DNA of 64,000 nt from assembly GCA_964519895.1 (NCBI GenBank), contig CAZFLE010000002.1, positions 1 to 64,000 on the forward strand, read 5' to 3'. This stretch comes from CAYFPX01 sp964519895 (GTDB taxonomy: Bacteria > Myxococcota_A > UBA796 > CAJQPC01). Every line of letters starts with the position of its first letter. Positions within the stretch are counted from its first letter, which is position 1. The notes beneath the pieces were generated by a model, which did no database searches, was not told where the DNA came from, and saw only the letters and a program-made list of their open reading frames with translations. Positions 25,325 to 33,283 of the stretch are shown piece by piece. A program made the position numbers and the translations under genes.

Positions 25325-26917
25325 ATGCCAGTGTGGGTCTGGCTCTGGATGCTGGTGGCGGCGGTTGGCGCGCAGGAGGTGAACCTCCGCAACGCCAACC
25401 TCTACCTGGAGCATCCCGACGTGCGCGTCCAGCGCGCGGGCATCCCCCTGGAGATCGTGCGGGTCTACAACTCCCGGTCCAACGTGAACGGGCGCTTTGG
25501 CTACGGTTGGACCACCAACCTGGACATCGTGGCCTTTGCCGCGCCGGACGGGTCGATGCTGGTCTCGGACAGCGACGGCTTCATCCTGCGCTTCACGTTC
25601 GGCGGCGAGCCGCGCGAGCGGGTGATGGTTCGCTACGTCGATGCCCTGGTCAAGGCCCGCCAGGACCAGGACCGCCGGGCCGGCTCCCAGCGCAGCGCCA
25701 GCTACTACGAGCAGCTGCGCCAGGAGCTCCTCACCGACCCCGGCCGCCGCGAGGCCATGGGCCAGGTGCTCCAGACCACCAAGATCAAGCCCAAGCCCGG
25801 CGACTACGTGAGCTACGACCGGGGCACCGAGAAGCTCCAGCTCCGGGGCGACGGCACCATGGTCCGGAAGCGGGCCGACGGCACCCGGTACGAATTCGAC
25901 GCCGAGGGCCGCCTGCGTCTGTACGGGGACACCACGCGGCGCGGCATGCGGCTGGACTACGACCGCGAGGGCCGGCTGACCCGCGTCACCCACACCGAGG
26001 GTGGGTCCGTGAGCCTCAAGTGGGGCCCGGGCTCCCTGGTCACCGAGCTGTTGGACAACGAGGGCCGGCGGGTCAAGTACAAGTACGACGCCGACCGCAA
26101 CCTGATCCAGGTCCTGGGGCCGGACCAGCGCAAGCTGGCCTATGCCTACGACGACGAACACAACCTGACCGCGTCTCGCGTCGCCGACGGAACCGGCTTC
26201 CAGGTCAAGTACGACAAGACCAGGGACTGGGTCGTGGCCCTCAAGGAGGGGGACTCGGTCATCCGCTACGGCTGGGAGCTGCTGGACTTCAGCCGCTACG
26301 CCGTGACCGTGACCGACCCCAAGGGGCGCAAGACCCGCCACGAATACGACGACGAGGCCCACAAGTCGGTGGTCATCGGGGCCGACGGCGAGCGGACCGA
26401 GACGCTCCTGTCCCCGTGCTGTGCCAAGCCCCTCGAGGTCCGCCATGCCGACGGCGGCATCACCCGGTACGACTACGACAACAACGCTCGCCTGGTCGGC
26501 ATCGAGCACCCGGACGGCCGCAAGGTGCGCTTCGCGTACCACCCGGAGTGGTCCAAGATCATCCAGGCGCTGTACTCGGACGGCCGGCGCTTCTTGTACA
26601 AGTACGACGGCGCGGGCAACCTGATCCAGGCCGTCGACGTGTCGGGTCGCCAGCTCAACCTGGCCTATGGGCGCAACGGCAAGGTCGCCGAGATCACAGA
26701 CCGCAGGGGCAACACCTACAGCTTCCGCTACGACCCGTCGGGCCGCCCGGTCGAGATCGCCAAGGGCTCCCAGGGCGCCCTGGCCATTCGCTACGGCGCC
26801 ATGGGCGAGATCGCGGGCACCGAGATCGTCGAGGGCGACGCCAGCCGCGGCGCCTTCTACGCTGAGCTCCGCGAGGTACTGGCGATGTTGGAGCCGGCGA
26901 CCGGCCAGGTCCAGTGA
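25325..26917 (+). CDS. Compact RHS/YD-repeat secreted protein
   Basis: This 530-residue protein has a signal peptide (VWVWLWMLVAAVGAQ). An N-terminal RHS-associated domain (DUF6531-like: ERAGIPLEIVRVYNSRS pattern, FGYGWTTNLD) is followed by about 13 YD repeats (for example YEFDAEGRLRLYGDT, KYDADRNLIQV, RYDYDNNARLVGIEHPDG, YKYDGAGNLIQAVD). It lacks the RHS core motif DPxGxx and any C-terminal toxin domain, so it is not a normal polymorphic toxin; the protein simply ends after the repeats. GTG at 25319 is an alternative start. The stop overlaps a PEGA lipoprotein by 4 nt. It may be a structural surface protein. Confidence 0.85.
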   Translation: MPVWVWLWMLVAAVGAQEVNLRNANLYLEHPDVRVQRAGIPLEIVRVYNSRSNVNGRFGYGWTTNLDIVAFAAPDGSMLVSDSDGFILRFTFGGEPRERVMVRYVDALVKARQDQDRRAGSQRSASYYEQLRQELLTDPGRREAMGQVLQTTKIKPKPGDYVSYDRGTEKLQLRGDGTMVRKRADGTRYEFDAEGRLRLYGDTTRRGMRLDYDREGRLTRVTHTEGGSVSLKWGPGSLVTELLDNEGRRVKYKYDADRNLIQVLGPDQRKLAYAYDDEHNLTASRVADGTGFQVKYDKTRDWVVALKEGDSVIRYGWELLDFSRYAVTVTDPKGRKTRHEYDDEAHKSVVIGADGERTETLLSPCCAKPLEVRHADGGITRYDYDNNARLVGIEHPDGRKVRFAYHPEWSKIIQALYSDGRRFLYKYDGAGNLIQAVDVSGRQLNLAYGRNGKVAEITDRRGNTYSFRYDPSGRPVEIAKGSQGALAIRYGAMGEIAGTEIVEGDASRGAFYAELREVLAMLEPATGQVQ

Positions 26918-27285
26918 GCCGCCTGGCGCTGCTGGCTCTGCTGGCGCTGGCGGTGTGGGGCACCGGCTGTGCCTACCGCGCGACCCTGCACACCAACCCG
27001 GTCGGCGCAGCGGTCTACCTGGACAACGAACCCGCGGGCATCGCGCCGGTGCCGATCACGATCCGGGCCTTCTCGGGTCCTCGGGACGTCCGAGTCGAGC
27101 TGCCGGGCTACCGGCCCCTGGAGCTGGAGCTCAGGGGCGAGCGCAGGCTCGTGGCCCGGCTGCGGTACGCGTTGACGCATCCAGGGGTGGTCCTGGGGAC
27201 TTCGCCCCCGCCGATCCGCACCCTGGTGCTCATCCCCGAACACGGTCCGGCGGGAACCTGGACCCCCGAGGACGTCGAGCGCTGA
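26914..27285 (+). CDS. PEGA-domain lipoprotein
   Basis: This 123-residue lipoprotein has the signal LALLALAVWGTGC (Cys19). Its PEGA domain (about 22-75) has HTNPVGAAVYLDNEPAGIAP, then PITIRAFSGPRDVRVELPGYRPL. PEGA domains are surface beta modules of unknown binding role. The GTG start overlaps the RHS-like gene's stop, so the two are likely translated together and may form one surface assembly. Confidence 0.85.
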   Translation: MSRLALLALLALAVWGTGCAYRATLHTNPVGAAVYLDNEPAGIAPVPITIRAFSGPRDVRVELPGYRPLELELRGERRLVARLRYALTHPGVVLGTSPPPIRTLVLIPEHGPAGTWTPEDVER

Positions 27286-27301
27286 GGGTTAGGGGGCGGT
27301 C

Positions 27302-27829
27302 ATGCCACGCCCCCCCGAAGCGGTGCTGGAGCTACTCCAGTTCGTGCCGATCCTGGCCTTTGCCCTGCCGTTCATGACCGCCGGTGCGGTGGACCTGAGC
27401 GCCGCCGCGCCCGGCTTCGTGCGGGCCACGGTGCTGGCGGCCGCCGTGATGGGCTTGCTGCACGTCCTCGACCATCCGCAGAACCCCATCCACCTGGCCA
27501 CCAACGCCTGGCTGTTGGGAGGTGCCGTCGCCTTCACCCTGCCGATCGGGCCCGTGGCGGGCTTCTACGGCGACTGGGGGGCGCTCGGCCTGTTCGCGGT
27601 GGTGGGCGTCTGGGGGCTCGGCCAGCTGGGCACCGGTCAGGGGGGCTTCCTGCTGGGCAGGACCGCCACGACCCGGCAGCTGCGGGTGCTCACCCCGGCG
27701 ATGATCGTGCTCACTGCGGCGGCGATCGCCTGGGCGTGGGTGTTCCGCGACAACCTGCGGGTCGGCGGCGGACTGCCGTTCATCGCGCTGAACGTGGTCC
27801 GTCGGGTGGTGCTCAAGCGCGTGAGGTGA
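27302..27829 (+). CDS. Multi-spanning membrane protein, unknown function
   Basis: The 175-residue product has about five hydrophobic segments (LLQFVPILAFALPFMTAG, VLAAAVMGLLHVL, NAWLLGGAVAFTLPIG, WGALGLFAVVGVWGLGQLG and MIVLTAAAIAWAWVF). It has no motif I recognise. It follows the PEGA gene by 16 nt and may be in the same transcript. The 3' end is 10 bp from an IS21-end-like element. Confidence 0.7.
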   Translation: MPRPPEAVLELLQFVPILAFALPFMTAGAVDLSAAAPGFVRATVLAAAVMGLLHVLDHPQNPIHLATNAWLLGGAVAFTLPIGPVAGFYGDWGALGLFAVVGVWGLGQLGTGQGGFLLGRTATTRQLRVLTPAMIVLTAAAIAWAWVFRDNLRVGGGLPFIALNVVRRVVLKRVR

Positions 27830-27838
27830 GGGCCTCGG

Positions 27839-27993
27839 GGTCAAGTGCCTTCGTACTTCCGGTTTTTGTTCCGGAGCCGGCCTACGAGCCCTGAATTGGG
27901 CTCGAAACCGTGTCCGCCGGAGCAATTCCGGCGCCGATGCGGAAGTTCGACCAGACTTGACCGCCAGGTGCGGCAGTTCGGGGCCACTTGACC
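27839..27993. mobile_element. 155-bp non-autonomous element with IS21-like ends
   Basis: The left end reads GGTCAAGTGCCTTCGTACTT. The right end, on the minus strand, reads GGTCAAGTGGCCCCGAACTG (15 of the first 20 match). A second GGTCAAGT-led unit (GGTCAAGTCTGG, then CGAACTTCCGCATC) lies inside the right end at 27936-27962. Repeated GGTCAA-type units at the tips are typical of IS21-family transposase-binding ends. No transposase gene remains and no target duplication is clear. It is either a MITE or a residual scar. Confidence 0.5.
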
Positions 27994-28018
27994 TGGCCAA
28001 CGGTGCCTCTGCCCGCCC

Positions 28019-28714
28019 TCAGGCCAGCAGGAGCGCCCGATAGAGTCGTCCATCCCCCAGCAGCTCCGGGTGCCACTGGACGCCCACGCAGAAGCGGTGA
28101 CCCGGCAGGCGCAGGGCCTCGATCACCCCATCCGGAGCCCGTGCAACCACGTCGAAGGGCCCGGGGTCGAGCACGGCCTGGTGGTGGGTGCTGTTCACCT
28201 GGAGCTCGGAGCCCAGCTGCTCGGCCAGCCAGCCCGTGGCCTCTACCGGGTGCCAGGGGCGGGCCGGGTCCGTCGGCTGCTCGTGCTCCAGGGCGTCCGG
28301 CACATCGCTCCCGATGTCCTGAATCAAGGTGCCGCCGGCCGCCACGGCCAGCGCCTGCAGGCCGCCGCAGATGCCCAGCACCGGCAGGTCTTGGTCCAGG
28401 CACCAGCGGCACAGGGCGAGCTCGGTGCCGGTGCGGTCCTCGCTGGGCACGTCCAGGCGGCCCTCGACCGTTGCCCCGTAGTGCCGCGGGTGGATGTCGA
28501 AGGCGCCTCCGGTGACCACCGCGGCGTCGAAGCCATCGAGCAGCGCGGCCTCCACCGGGGTGCCCGGGGGCAAGATCAGTGGCGTGCCCCCGGCGCCGCG
28601 CACGGCATCCGCGTAGTCGGTCAGCAGCTTCACGGCCGGGCGCACCGGGCGCACCCGGGGTCCTGGCGGCGGTGGCCCCCCGTCACTGAGCCCACAGGTC
28701 ACGAGCACGCGCAT
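28019..28714 (-). CDS. Class-I glutamine amidotransferase-like hydrolase (peptidase C26)
   Basis: This 231-residue protein belongs to the gamma-glutamyl-GABA hydrolase (PuuD-like) group. It has FDAAVVTGGAFDIHPRHYG, a nucleophile Cys in LGICGGLQALAVAAGG, and a His-Glu pair in GVQWHPELLG. Such enzymes cleave gamma-glutamyl amides. The start is the ATG at 28714 (MRVLVTCG); the frame remains open well upstream but runs antisense to the next gene. It is divergent from the lipid-kinase-like gene with only 33 bp between start codons, so leaders must be very short or overlapping. Confidence 0.88.
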   Translation of the reverse strand: MRVLVTCGLSDGGPPPPGPRVRPVRPAVKLLTDYADAVRGAGGTPLILPPGTPVEAALLDGFDAAVVTGGAFDIHPRHYGATVEGRLDVPSEDRTGTELALCRWCLDQDLPVLGICGGLQALAVAAGGTLIQDIGSDVPDALEHEQPTDPARPWHPVEATGWLAEQLGSELQVNSTHHQAVLDPGPFDVVARAPDGVIEALRLPGHRFCVGVQWHPELLGDGRLYRALLLA

Positions 28715-28747
28715 GCCATAGGATCCCACGTCCTCGGAGTGAACGCG

Positions 28748-29677
28748 ATGGGCGGCATCGGCGTCATCACCAACCCCCGCTCTCGTCGGAACCGGCGCAA
28801 CCCGGCCCTGGCTCGGCAGCTGGCCTATGTCCTGGGCGAGCAGGGGCAGCTCGCCGCGCCCCACGACTTCGACGCCTTGCACCGCGTCGCCGAGCACTTC
28901 AAGGAGCGCCAGATCGACATCCTCGCCGTCAACGGCGGCGACGGCACCACCCACGTGGCCTTGACTGCCTTTCTCAAGGTCTACGGCGACGAGCCGTTGC
29001 CGCGGGTCGCGCTCCTGCGCGGGGGCACCATGAACACCATGGCGACCGGTGTGGGCATTCGGGGACGTCCCGATCAGCTCCTGGGCCAGCTGGTCCAGGC
29101 CTACCACTCCGGGCAGCCCCTGCGGACCACCGAGCGCAATTGCCTGCTCGTCAACGACCAGGCGGGCTTCCTGTTCGGCAATGGCATGTTGGCGAACTTC
29201 CTGGAGGTCTACTACCAGGGCAGCGAGCCCAGCCCGGTCAAGGGCGCTCGCCTGCTCGCCCAGGCCGTGCTCTCGACCATGGTGGGCGGCGCCTTCTCGA
29301 GGCGGCTGCGGCGTCGGGTCCGAATGCGGGTCACGGTGGACGGCCACACCTGGGACAGCCAGGACTGGCTGACCGTCGCCATTGGCACGGTCGACAACAT
29401 CGGGCTGCAATTCCGGCCCTTCCCGCGGGTCGTCGGGACCCCGGGGCACCTGGAGATCATCGGGGTCCAGGGCACTCTGGGAGACCTGGCCAAGGTCCTG
29501 CCGGCCATCCGGCTCGCCCGTCCGCTGAACCACCCGGCGTTCCCGAATTCCCTGGCCAAGGAAGTGATCCTCGAGGCCGAAGAGCCGATGGGCTTCATGG
29601 TCGACGGGGACTTCCACAGCGCCGGCCAGCGGCTGGAGATCCGGCCGGGGCCCCGAATCACCTTTACGTGGGCCTGA
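28748..29677 (+). CDS. Diacylglycerol/sphingosine kinase-like protein
   Basis: This 309-residue member of the DAGK catalytic family has GVITNPRSRRNRR at the N-terminus, nucleotide-binding VNGGDGTTH (about 60-68), and LLRGGTMNTMATG in place of the usual PLGTGNDFAR. The C-terminal domain ends GFMVDGDFHSAGQRLEIRPGP, as in YegS/DgkB. It probably phosphorylates a lipid at the membrane face. The altered GTMN loop suggests a divergent substrate. It is divergent from the C26 hydrolase. Confidence 0.85.
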   Translation: MGGIGVITNPRSRRNRRNPALARQLAYVLGEQGQLAAPHDFDALHRVAEHFKERQIDILAVNGGDGTTHVALTAFLKVYGDEPLPRVALLRGGTMNTMATGVGIRGRPDQLLGQLVQAYHSGQPLRTTERNCLLVNDQAGFLFGNGMLANFLEVYYQGSEPSPVKGARLLAQAVLSTMVGGAFSRRLRRRVRMRVTVDGHTWDSQDWLTVAIGTVDNIGLQFRPFPRVVGTPGHLEIIGVQGTLGDLAKVLPAIRLARPLNHPAFPNSLAKEVILEAEEPMGFMVDGDFHSAGQRLEIRPGPRITFTWA

Positions 29678-29792
29678 TCTGAGAAAAGGGCTCAACCTCT
29701 CCGGAATCGGTCCGAAGGGGTCATGGTAGCCCGCCCTGGATCCGAAGCTGGTGGTGCGTGCCAAGAAGGCGTGCCCCCCGACTGAGGACTCC

Positions 29793-30872
29793 ATGACGAT
29801 TCGCATCATTCGGCTGACGCGGCGAGAAGAGGCAGAAGCGTTGGCCAAGTGCGTGTATGCCACGTACGGACTCACCTTTCACCGGTCGTACCTCTACGAT
29901 CCGGACCGCACGCTCGGTCTGAATTCCGAAGGCCACCTGACCTCCTTCCTGGCCATGGAGGGCGACCGCTGCGTGGGCCACATGGCCCTGATCCGGCCCT
30001 ACTACGAATACTCCGAGGCCGGCACGCCGGTCGCCGGAGAGCGCGTGCGCGAGGCCGGCCTGTCCATGGTCCGCCCGGACTTCCGCACGAGTGGCATCCA
30101 GGCCAGGCTGAGCGCACACACCTACCACGCGGCCCGCGCCGGTGGCTTCGAGGGCCTCATGGCCCGGTGCGTGACCCACCACACCGCGGCCCAGCGTGCC
30201 TGTCTGGCCCACGGAGGCCTGCCCACGGCCATGTTCCTGGGCGGCGTGCCCGCCTGGGTTCGCTACGGCGGCGAGCACGATCAGCGCCTGCCCATCTCGA
30301 CCCTGGGCTTCTACGTGCCCTTGAACGAGGGCCAGGACACCCAGGTCTACCTGCCCCGCATCGACCGGGACGTCTACGAGGACATCTACGGCCGCCTGGA
30401 CCAGCAGCGCTCGTTCCTCGACGCCGACGACGCCCCCGGCATGGGCCGGCCGACCAAGCTCAAGGTGCACTTCGATCCCCAGAAGCAGCAGGGGCGCATC
30501 CACGTGCTCCGCTCGGGACCCGATGTCGAAGACAGGGTGATGGACTGCTTCAACTGGCTCATGGCGGGCCACATCCGCCACGTGACCCTGCTCGCCCCCC
30601 TCGACTCCCCTCACACCGCCCGGGCCATGCCGGCTTGGAAGGCCCACGGGGCCATGTTCGGCGGCATCCTGCCCGCGATGGGCATGGGAGATGTGGTGGT
30701 GATGCAGGGCATTCGCCTCTCGCGCATCGATCCCGACTCCATCCGGGTGGCAGACCCGCTGGGCACCGCGATCCGCGAGCGCTGCGTCGACGACTGGTAC
30801 CGGGTCCAGGACCTGGCGCTCCCCACCATGGAGAGCGAGCCGGAGATGGTCCTGCCGACCGCGATGCTCTGA
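29793..30872 (+). CDS. GNAT-type acetyltransferase-like protein
   Basis: The 359-residue product begins MTIRIIRLTRREEAEALAKC and has a GNAT-like core with FLAMEGDRCVGHMAL (beta4), GERVREAGLSMVRPDFRTSGIQ (motif A region, with R..G replacing the usual Q/RxxGxG/A) and ARCVTHHTAAQRACLAHGGL. A second domain of about 180 residues has a MGDVVVMQGIRLSRIDPD segment. I choose ATG 29793 behind GAGGACTCC; ATG 29751 is an alternative. Substrate unknown. It is followed by a strong terminator 55 nt downstream. Confidence 0.7.
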   Translation: MTIRIIRLTRREEAEALAKCVYATYGLTFHRSYLYDPDRTLGLNSEGHLTSFLAMEGDRCVGHMALIRPYYEYSEAGTPVAGERVREAGLSMVRPDFRTSGIQARLSAHTYHAARAGGFEGLMARCVTHHTAAQRACLAHGGLPTAMFLGGVPAWVRYGGEHDQRLPISTLGFYVPLNEGQDTQVYLPRIDRDVYEDIYGRLDQQRSFLDADDAPGMGRPTKLKVHFDPQKQQGRIHVLRSGPDVEDRVMDCFNWLMAGHIRHVTLLAPLDSPHTARAMPAWKAHGAMFGGILPAMGMGDVVVMQGIRLSRIDPDSIRVADPLGTAIRERCVDDWYRVQDLALPTMESEPEMVLPTAML

Positions 30873-30927
30873 ACTGATTTTAGGTTGTGTGGTGAAGGCA
30901 CGTTCTGTGTCTTCTCCTCCTCGGGGT

Positions 30928-30962
30928 GGGGGAGTCCGGTCGCAAGACCGGGCTCCCCCTTT
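30928..30962 (+). terminator. Rho-independent terminator
   Basis: A 14-bp stem (GGGGGAGTCCGGTC with GACCGGGCTCCCCC, one G-U pair) is closed by a GCAA tetraloop and followed by TTT. It lies 55 nt after the GNAT-like stop and is the best intrinsic terminator in the window. Confidence 0.8.
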
Positions 30963-30970
30963 CCCGTTAC

Positions 30971-31229
30971 TTTCAGGGGGTAAGGCCGCGGTCTCGCCTA
31001 GCGGCTCGTCTTCGCGGTCACCCCTCTGGTCCGGCGGCCTCCGCCTGCGCCTCCGGGTGTTGACGACGGCACCACCCTTCACGGCGGTCGCTACGCTCCC
31101 TTGCTGCAGGGATGGGCCTTTCGTCAACACCGCTCCGGCTGCGGCCGCCGGGTCGTCGGAGGTCGCTGCGCTCCTCCGACTCCAGGAGGGATGGGCGCTC
31201 CGCGCCGGAACCAGCATCCGCGTCGCGGG
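30971..31229 (+). repeat. Related copy of the 62-kb inverted-repeat element
   Basis: The segment starts TTTCAGGGGGTAAGGCCGCGG and shares a 43-bp identical stretch (31004-31046) with 62255-62297. It also shares GGCTGCGGCCGCCGGG (31137-31152) and TGGGCGCTCCGCGCC (31192-31206) in the same order. It has an internal inverted repeat GGTGTTGACGA / TCGTCAACACC (31057, 31121). The right terminal repeat present in the 62-kb copy is missing; the segment ends at the cyclase stop. With the terminator it accounts for the whole 30873-31232 gap. Confidence 0.75.
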
Positions 31230-31232
31230 GTG

Positions 31233-33227
31233 CTACGCAGGCTCAAACACCTCGATCGGCTCCGCCTTGCCCTTGATCGCCTGGAATCCGCCACTCCGCA
31301 GTTGACCCGCCGCGAGGGCCTGGGCCACGCTCTCGCTCACTCGGACCGTGCCCACCGGGGCGACGCTCTCCAGGCGCTGGGCCAGGTTCACCACGTCGCC
31401 GATCAGGGTGTACTCCACGCGGGTCGGCGAGCCGATGTTGCCAGCCACGGCCTCGCCGTAGTTGACGCCGACCCGCACGCCGAAGTCCTCGTAGCCCTCG
31501 GCTGCGGCGAAGAGCTTCATGCCCTCGGCCCGCTTGAGCATGTCCAGGGCGCAGGCATAGGCCCGCTGGGCCGGGTGCTCGGCGTCGTCCTCGTGCAGGA
31601 ACACGACCATCAGGCCGTCGCCGATGCGCTTGTCCACGATGCCGGTGTGGTCGGCGATGACTTCGTCGGTGGCGCTGAACCAGCGGTTGAGCAGGGTCAC
31701 CACGGTCTGGGCGCTGACGGTCGACGCCCACGACGTGAACCGGGCGATGTCGGCAAACAGGACGGCGGCGTCCCGGGGCTCGCCCCCGAGCTCCAGGGCC
31801 TGGGCTGGGTCTTCCAGGATGCCCTCGGCCACGTTGCGGGGCAGGTACTGGGCGAATTTCTGGTTGGCCAGCAGGCTGTCGGCCAGCGCGCGTTCCCTGC
31901 GACGCACGGTGTCGAACAGCCGCGCGTTGGAGATGGCCAGGGCCAGGACGTGAGCCAGTCGGCTGCACAGCTGCACGTCGGTCGTGGTCAGGGCGGCGCC
32001 GGTGCGGCCCTGGTCGACCAACAGGATGCCCAGAGGCCGGTCTCCTTGCATGAGCGGCGCGGCGATGAAGCCGCCGGTCCCGGTGCCGATCATGACCTCC
32101 CTCGAGCGGTCGGGCAGGCCCTGGATGTAGGCGTCGTCGGCCATGACCAGGCGCGGCTCGCCCGCCTCCATGATCGCGCGGAAGGTGTTGGGGCGGTCGT
32201 CCTTGAGCACGTAGGGCAGGGCGAAGCCCTCGAGCAGCTTGCGCTGGCTGAAGGTCAGGCCGCTGCTGCTGACCAGCTGCAGGGTGTCGACGTCGCGGAG
32301 CAACAGGATGAGCCGGTCGTAGTGCAGGCCGTCGCGGACCGGGTCCAGGAGCTGCTCCAGCAGGTCCTCTTCGGTGCGGATCTGGCGGAGTCGGGCGTCG
32401 ACGAGCCGTAGCGCGTCCAGCCCGTCGGCCTTGAGCAGGTTGGCGGTCGCCTCGGCCCGCAGGGTCTCCAGGTACTCGCTGGTCCAGTCCCGCAGCTGGC
32501 CGATCTTGCGGAGCGCGTTGCGGGCATAGGCCCCGGCTGCCAGGCCTCCCGCTGCGACCAGGACCGCCACAAGCCATGGCGCGGCGCCCATGAACAGCGC
32601 GATCAGGCCGCCCACGAGTCCCAGGACCGCGACCGGGACCAGCACCCGAACCCCGTCCGGTCGCTCGATCCAGTGCACCTCGTAGACACACCGATCCGCA
32701 CCGGTGTTCAGGCACTCGCTGTGGTCCACCCGCCCGGCCGGCAGGCTGAACAGCTCCGGCATGCCCTCCAAGCTGCCCTTGCGGTTCTGGCACAGCAAGG
32801 GGTGGTCCGGGACCCCTTCGTCGCTCCAATAGGCCACCGTGCCGTGCCCGGGCGCCAGGTCCACCAGCTCCCAGTTGGCCACCCGGTTCAGCATTCGAGC
32901 GGTGGTCTCCAGGCCCTTCATGACCTGGCCGGGGGTGCCCAGGCCTCGGAACAGGTGGTACGCCGGCCCCAGATACCGGGAGCTCTGCAGGTACACCCGG
33001 CCGGCCTTGTAGGTGATGAGCGGATCGGTGGTGGCATCGGCGGCCCGCTGGGACAGGTCGATGCAGCCCTGCACAGAGATCCAGCCCTCTGGGTCCTGGA
33101 GCTCCTCGAGGCTGGTGCCCAGATCCACGGCGAGCCGCTCGAGCCCCGCGGCACCGAGCTGATCTTCGACCTGGTCGAGCAGAGGCTGCAACAGGCGGCA
33201 GCTGAGGTGGCGGCCGTGGGTGTCCAC
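31233..33227 (-). CDS. Class III adenylate/guanylate cyclase with V4R-like and GAF sensor domains
   Basis: The 664-residue protein starts at a GTG. Residues about 1-185 are a small-molecule-binding-like domain ending with SECLNTGADRCVYEVHW, the cysteine-containing signature of V4R/heme-NO-binding-associated domains. Two membrane helices (about 195-240) follow, then a signalling helix, a GAF domain (about 300-455), and a class III catalytic domain (about 480-664). The latter has metal Asp in LFADIARFTSW, second Asp in DKRIGDGLMVVF, and EYTLIGDVVNLAQRLE. Lys in DKRIGDG at the base-specificity position favours ATP and hence cAMP; activity is inferred. The ligand may be a hydrophobic molecule. 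Confidence 0.88.
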   Translation of the reverse strand: MDTHGRHLSCRLLQPLLDQVEDQLGAAGLERLAVDLGTSLEELQDPEGWISVQGCIDLSQRAADATTDPLITYKAGRVYLQSSRYLGPAYHLFRGLGTPGQVMKGLETTARMLNRVANWELVDLAPGHGTVAYWSDEGVPDHPLLCQNRKGSLEGMPELFSLPAGRVDHSECLNTGADRCVYEVHWIERPDGVRVLVPVAVLGLVGGLIALFMGAAPWLVAVLVAAGGLAAGAYARNALRKIGQLRDWTSEYLETLRAEATANLLKADGLDALRLVDARLRQIRTEEDLLEQLLDPVRDGLHYDRLILLLRDVDTLQLVSSSGLTFSQRKLLEGFALPYVLKDDRPNTFRAIMEAGEPRLVMADDAYIQGLPDRSREVMIGTGTGGFIAAPLMQGDRPLGILLVDQGRTGAALTTTDVQLCSRLAHVLALAISNARLFDTVRRRERALADSLLANQKFAQYLPRNVAEGILEDPAQALELGGEPRDAAVLFADIARFTSWASTVSAQTVVTLLNRWFSATDEVIADHTGIVDKRIGDGLMVVFLHEDDAEHPAQRAYACALDMLKRAEGMKLFAAAEGYEDFGVRVGVNYGEAVAGNIGSPTRVEYTLIGDVVNLAQRLESVAPVGTVRVSESVAQALAAGQLRSGGFQAIKGKAEPIEVFEPA

Positions 33228-33283
33228 GACCCTCCTGGATCAGGGGGGAAAGCCCCTTCAGCCTATCAGAGCCCGGTCCGCCG

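Noticed and set aside
28715..29875. Long upstream extension of the amidotransferase frame
   Set aside because: Antisense to the lipid-kinase-like gene; the family N-terminus starts at 28714.
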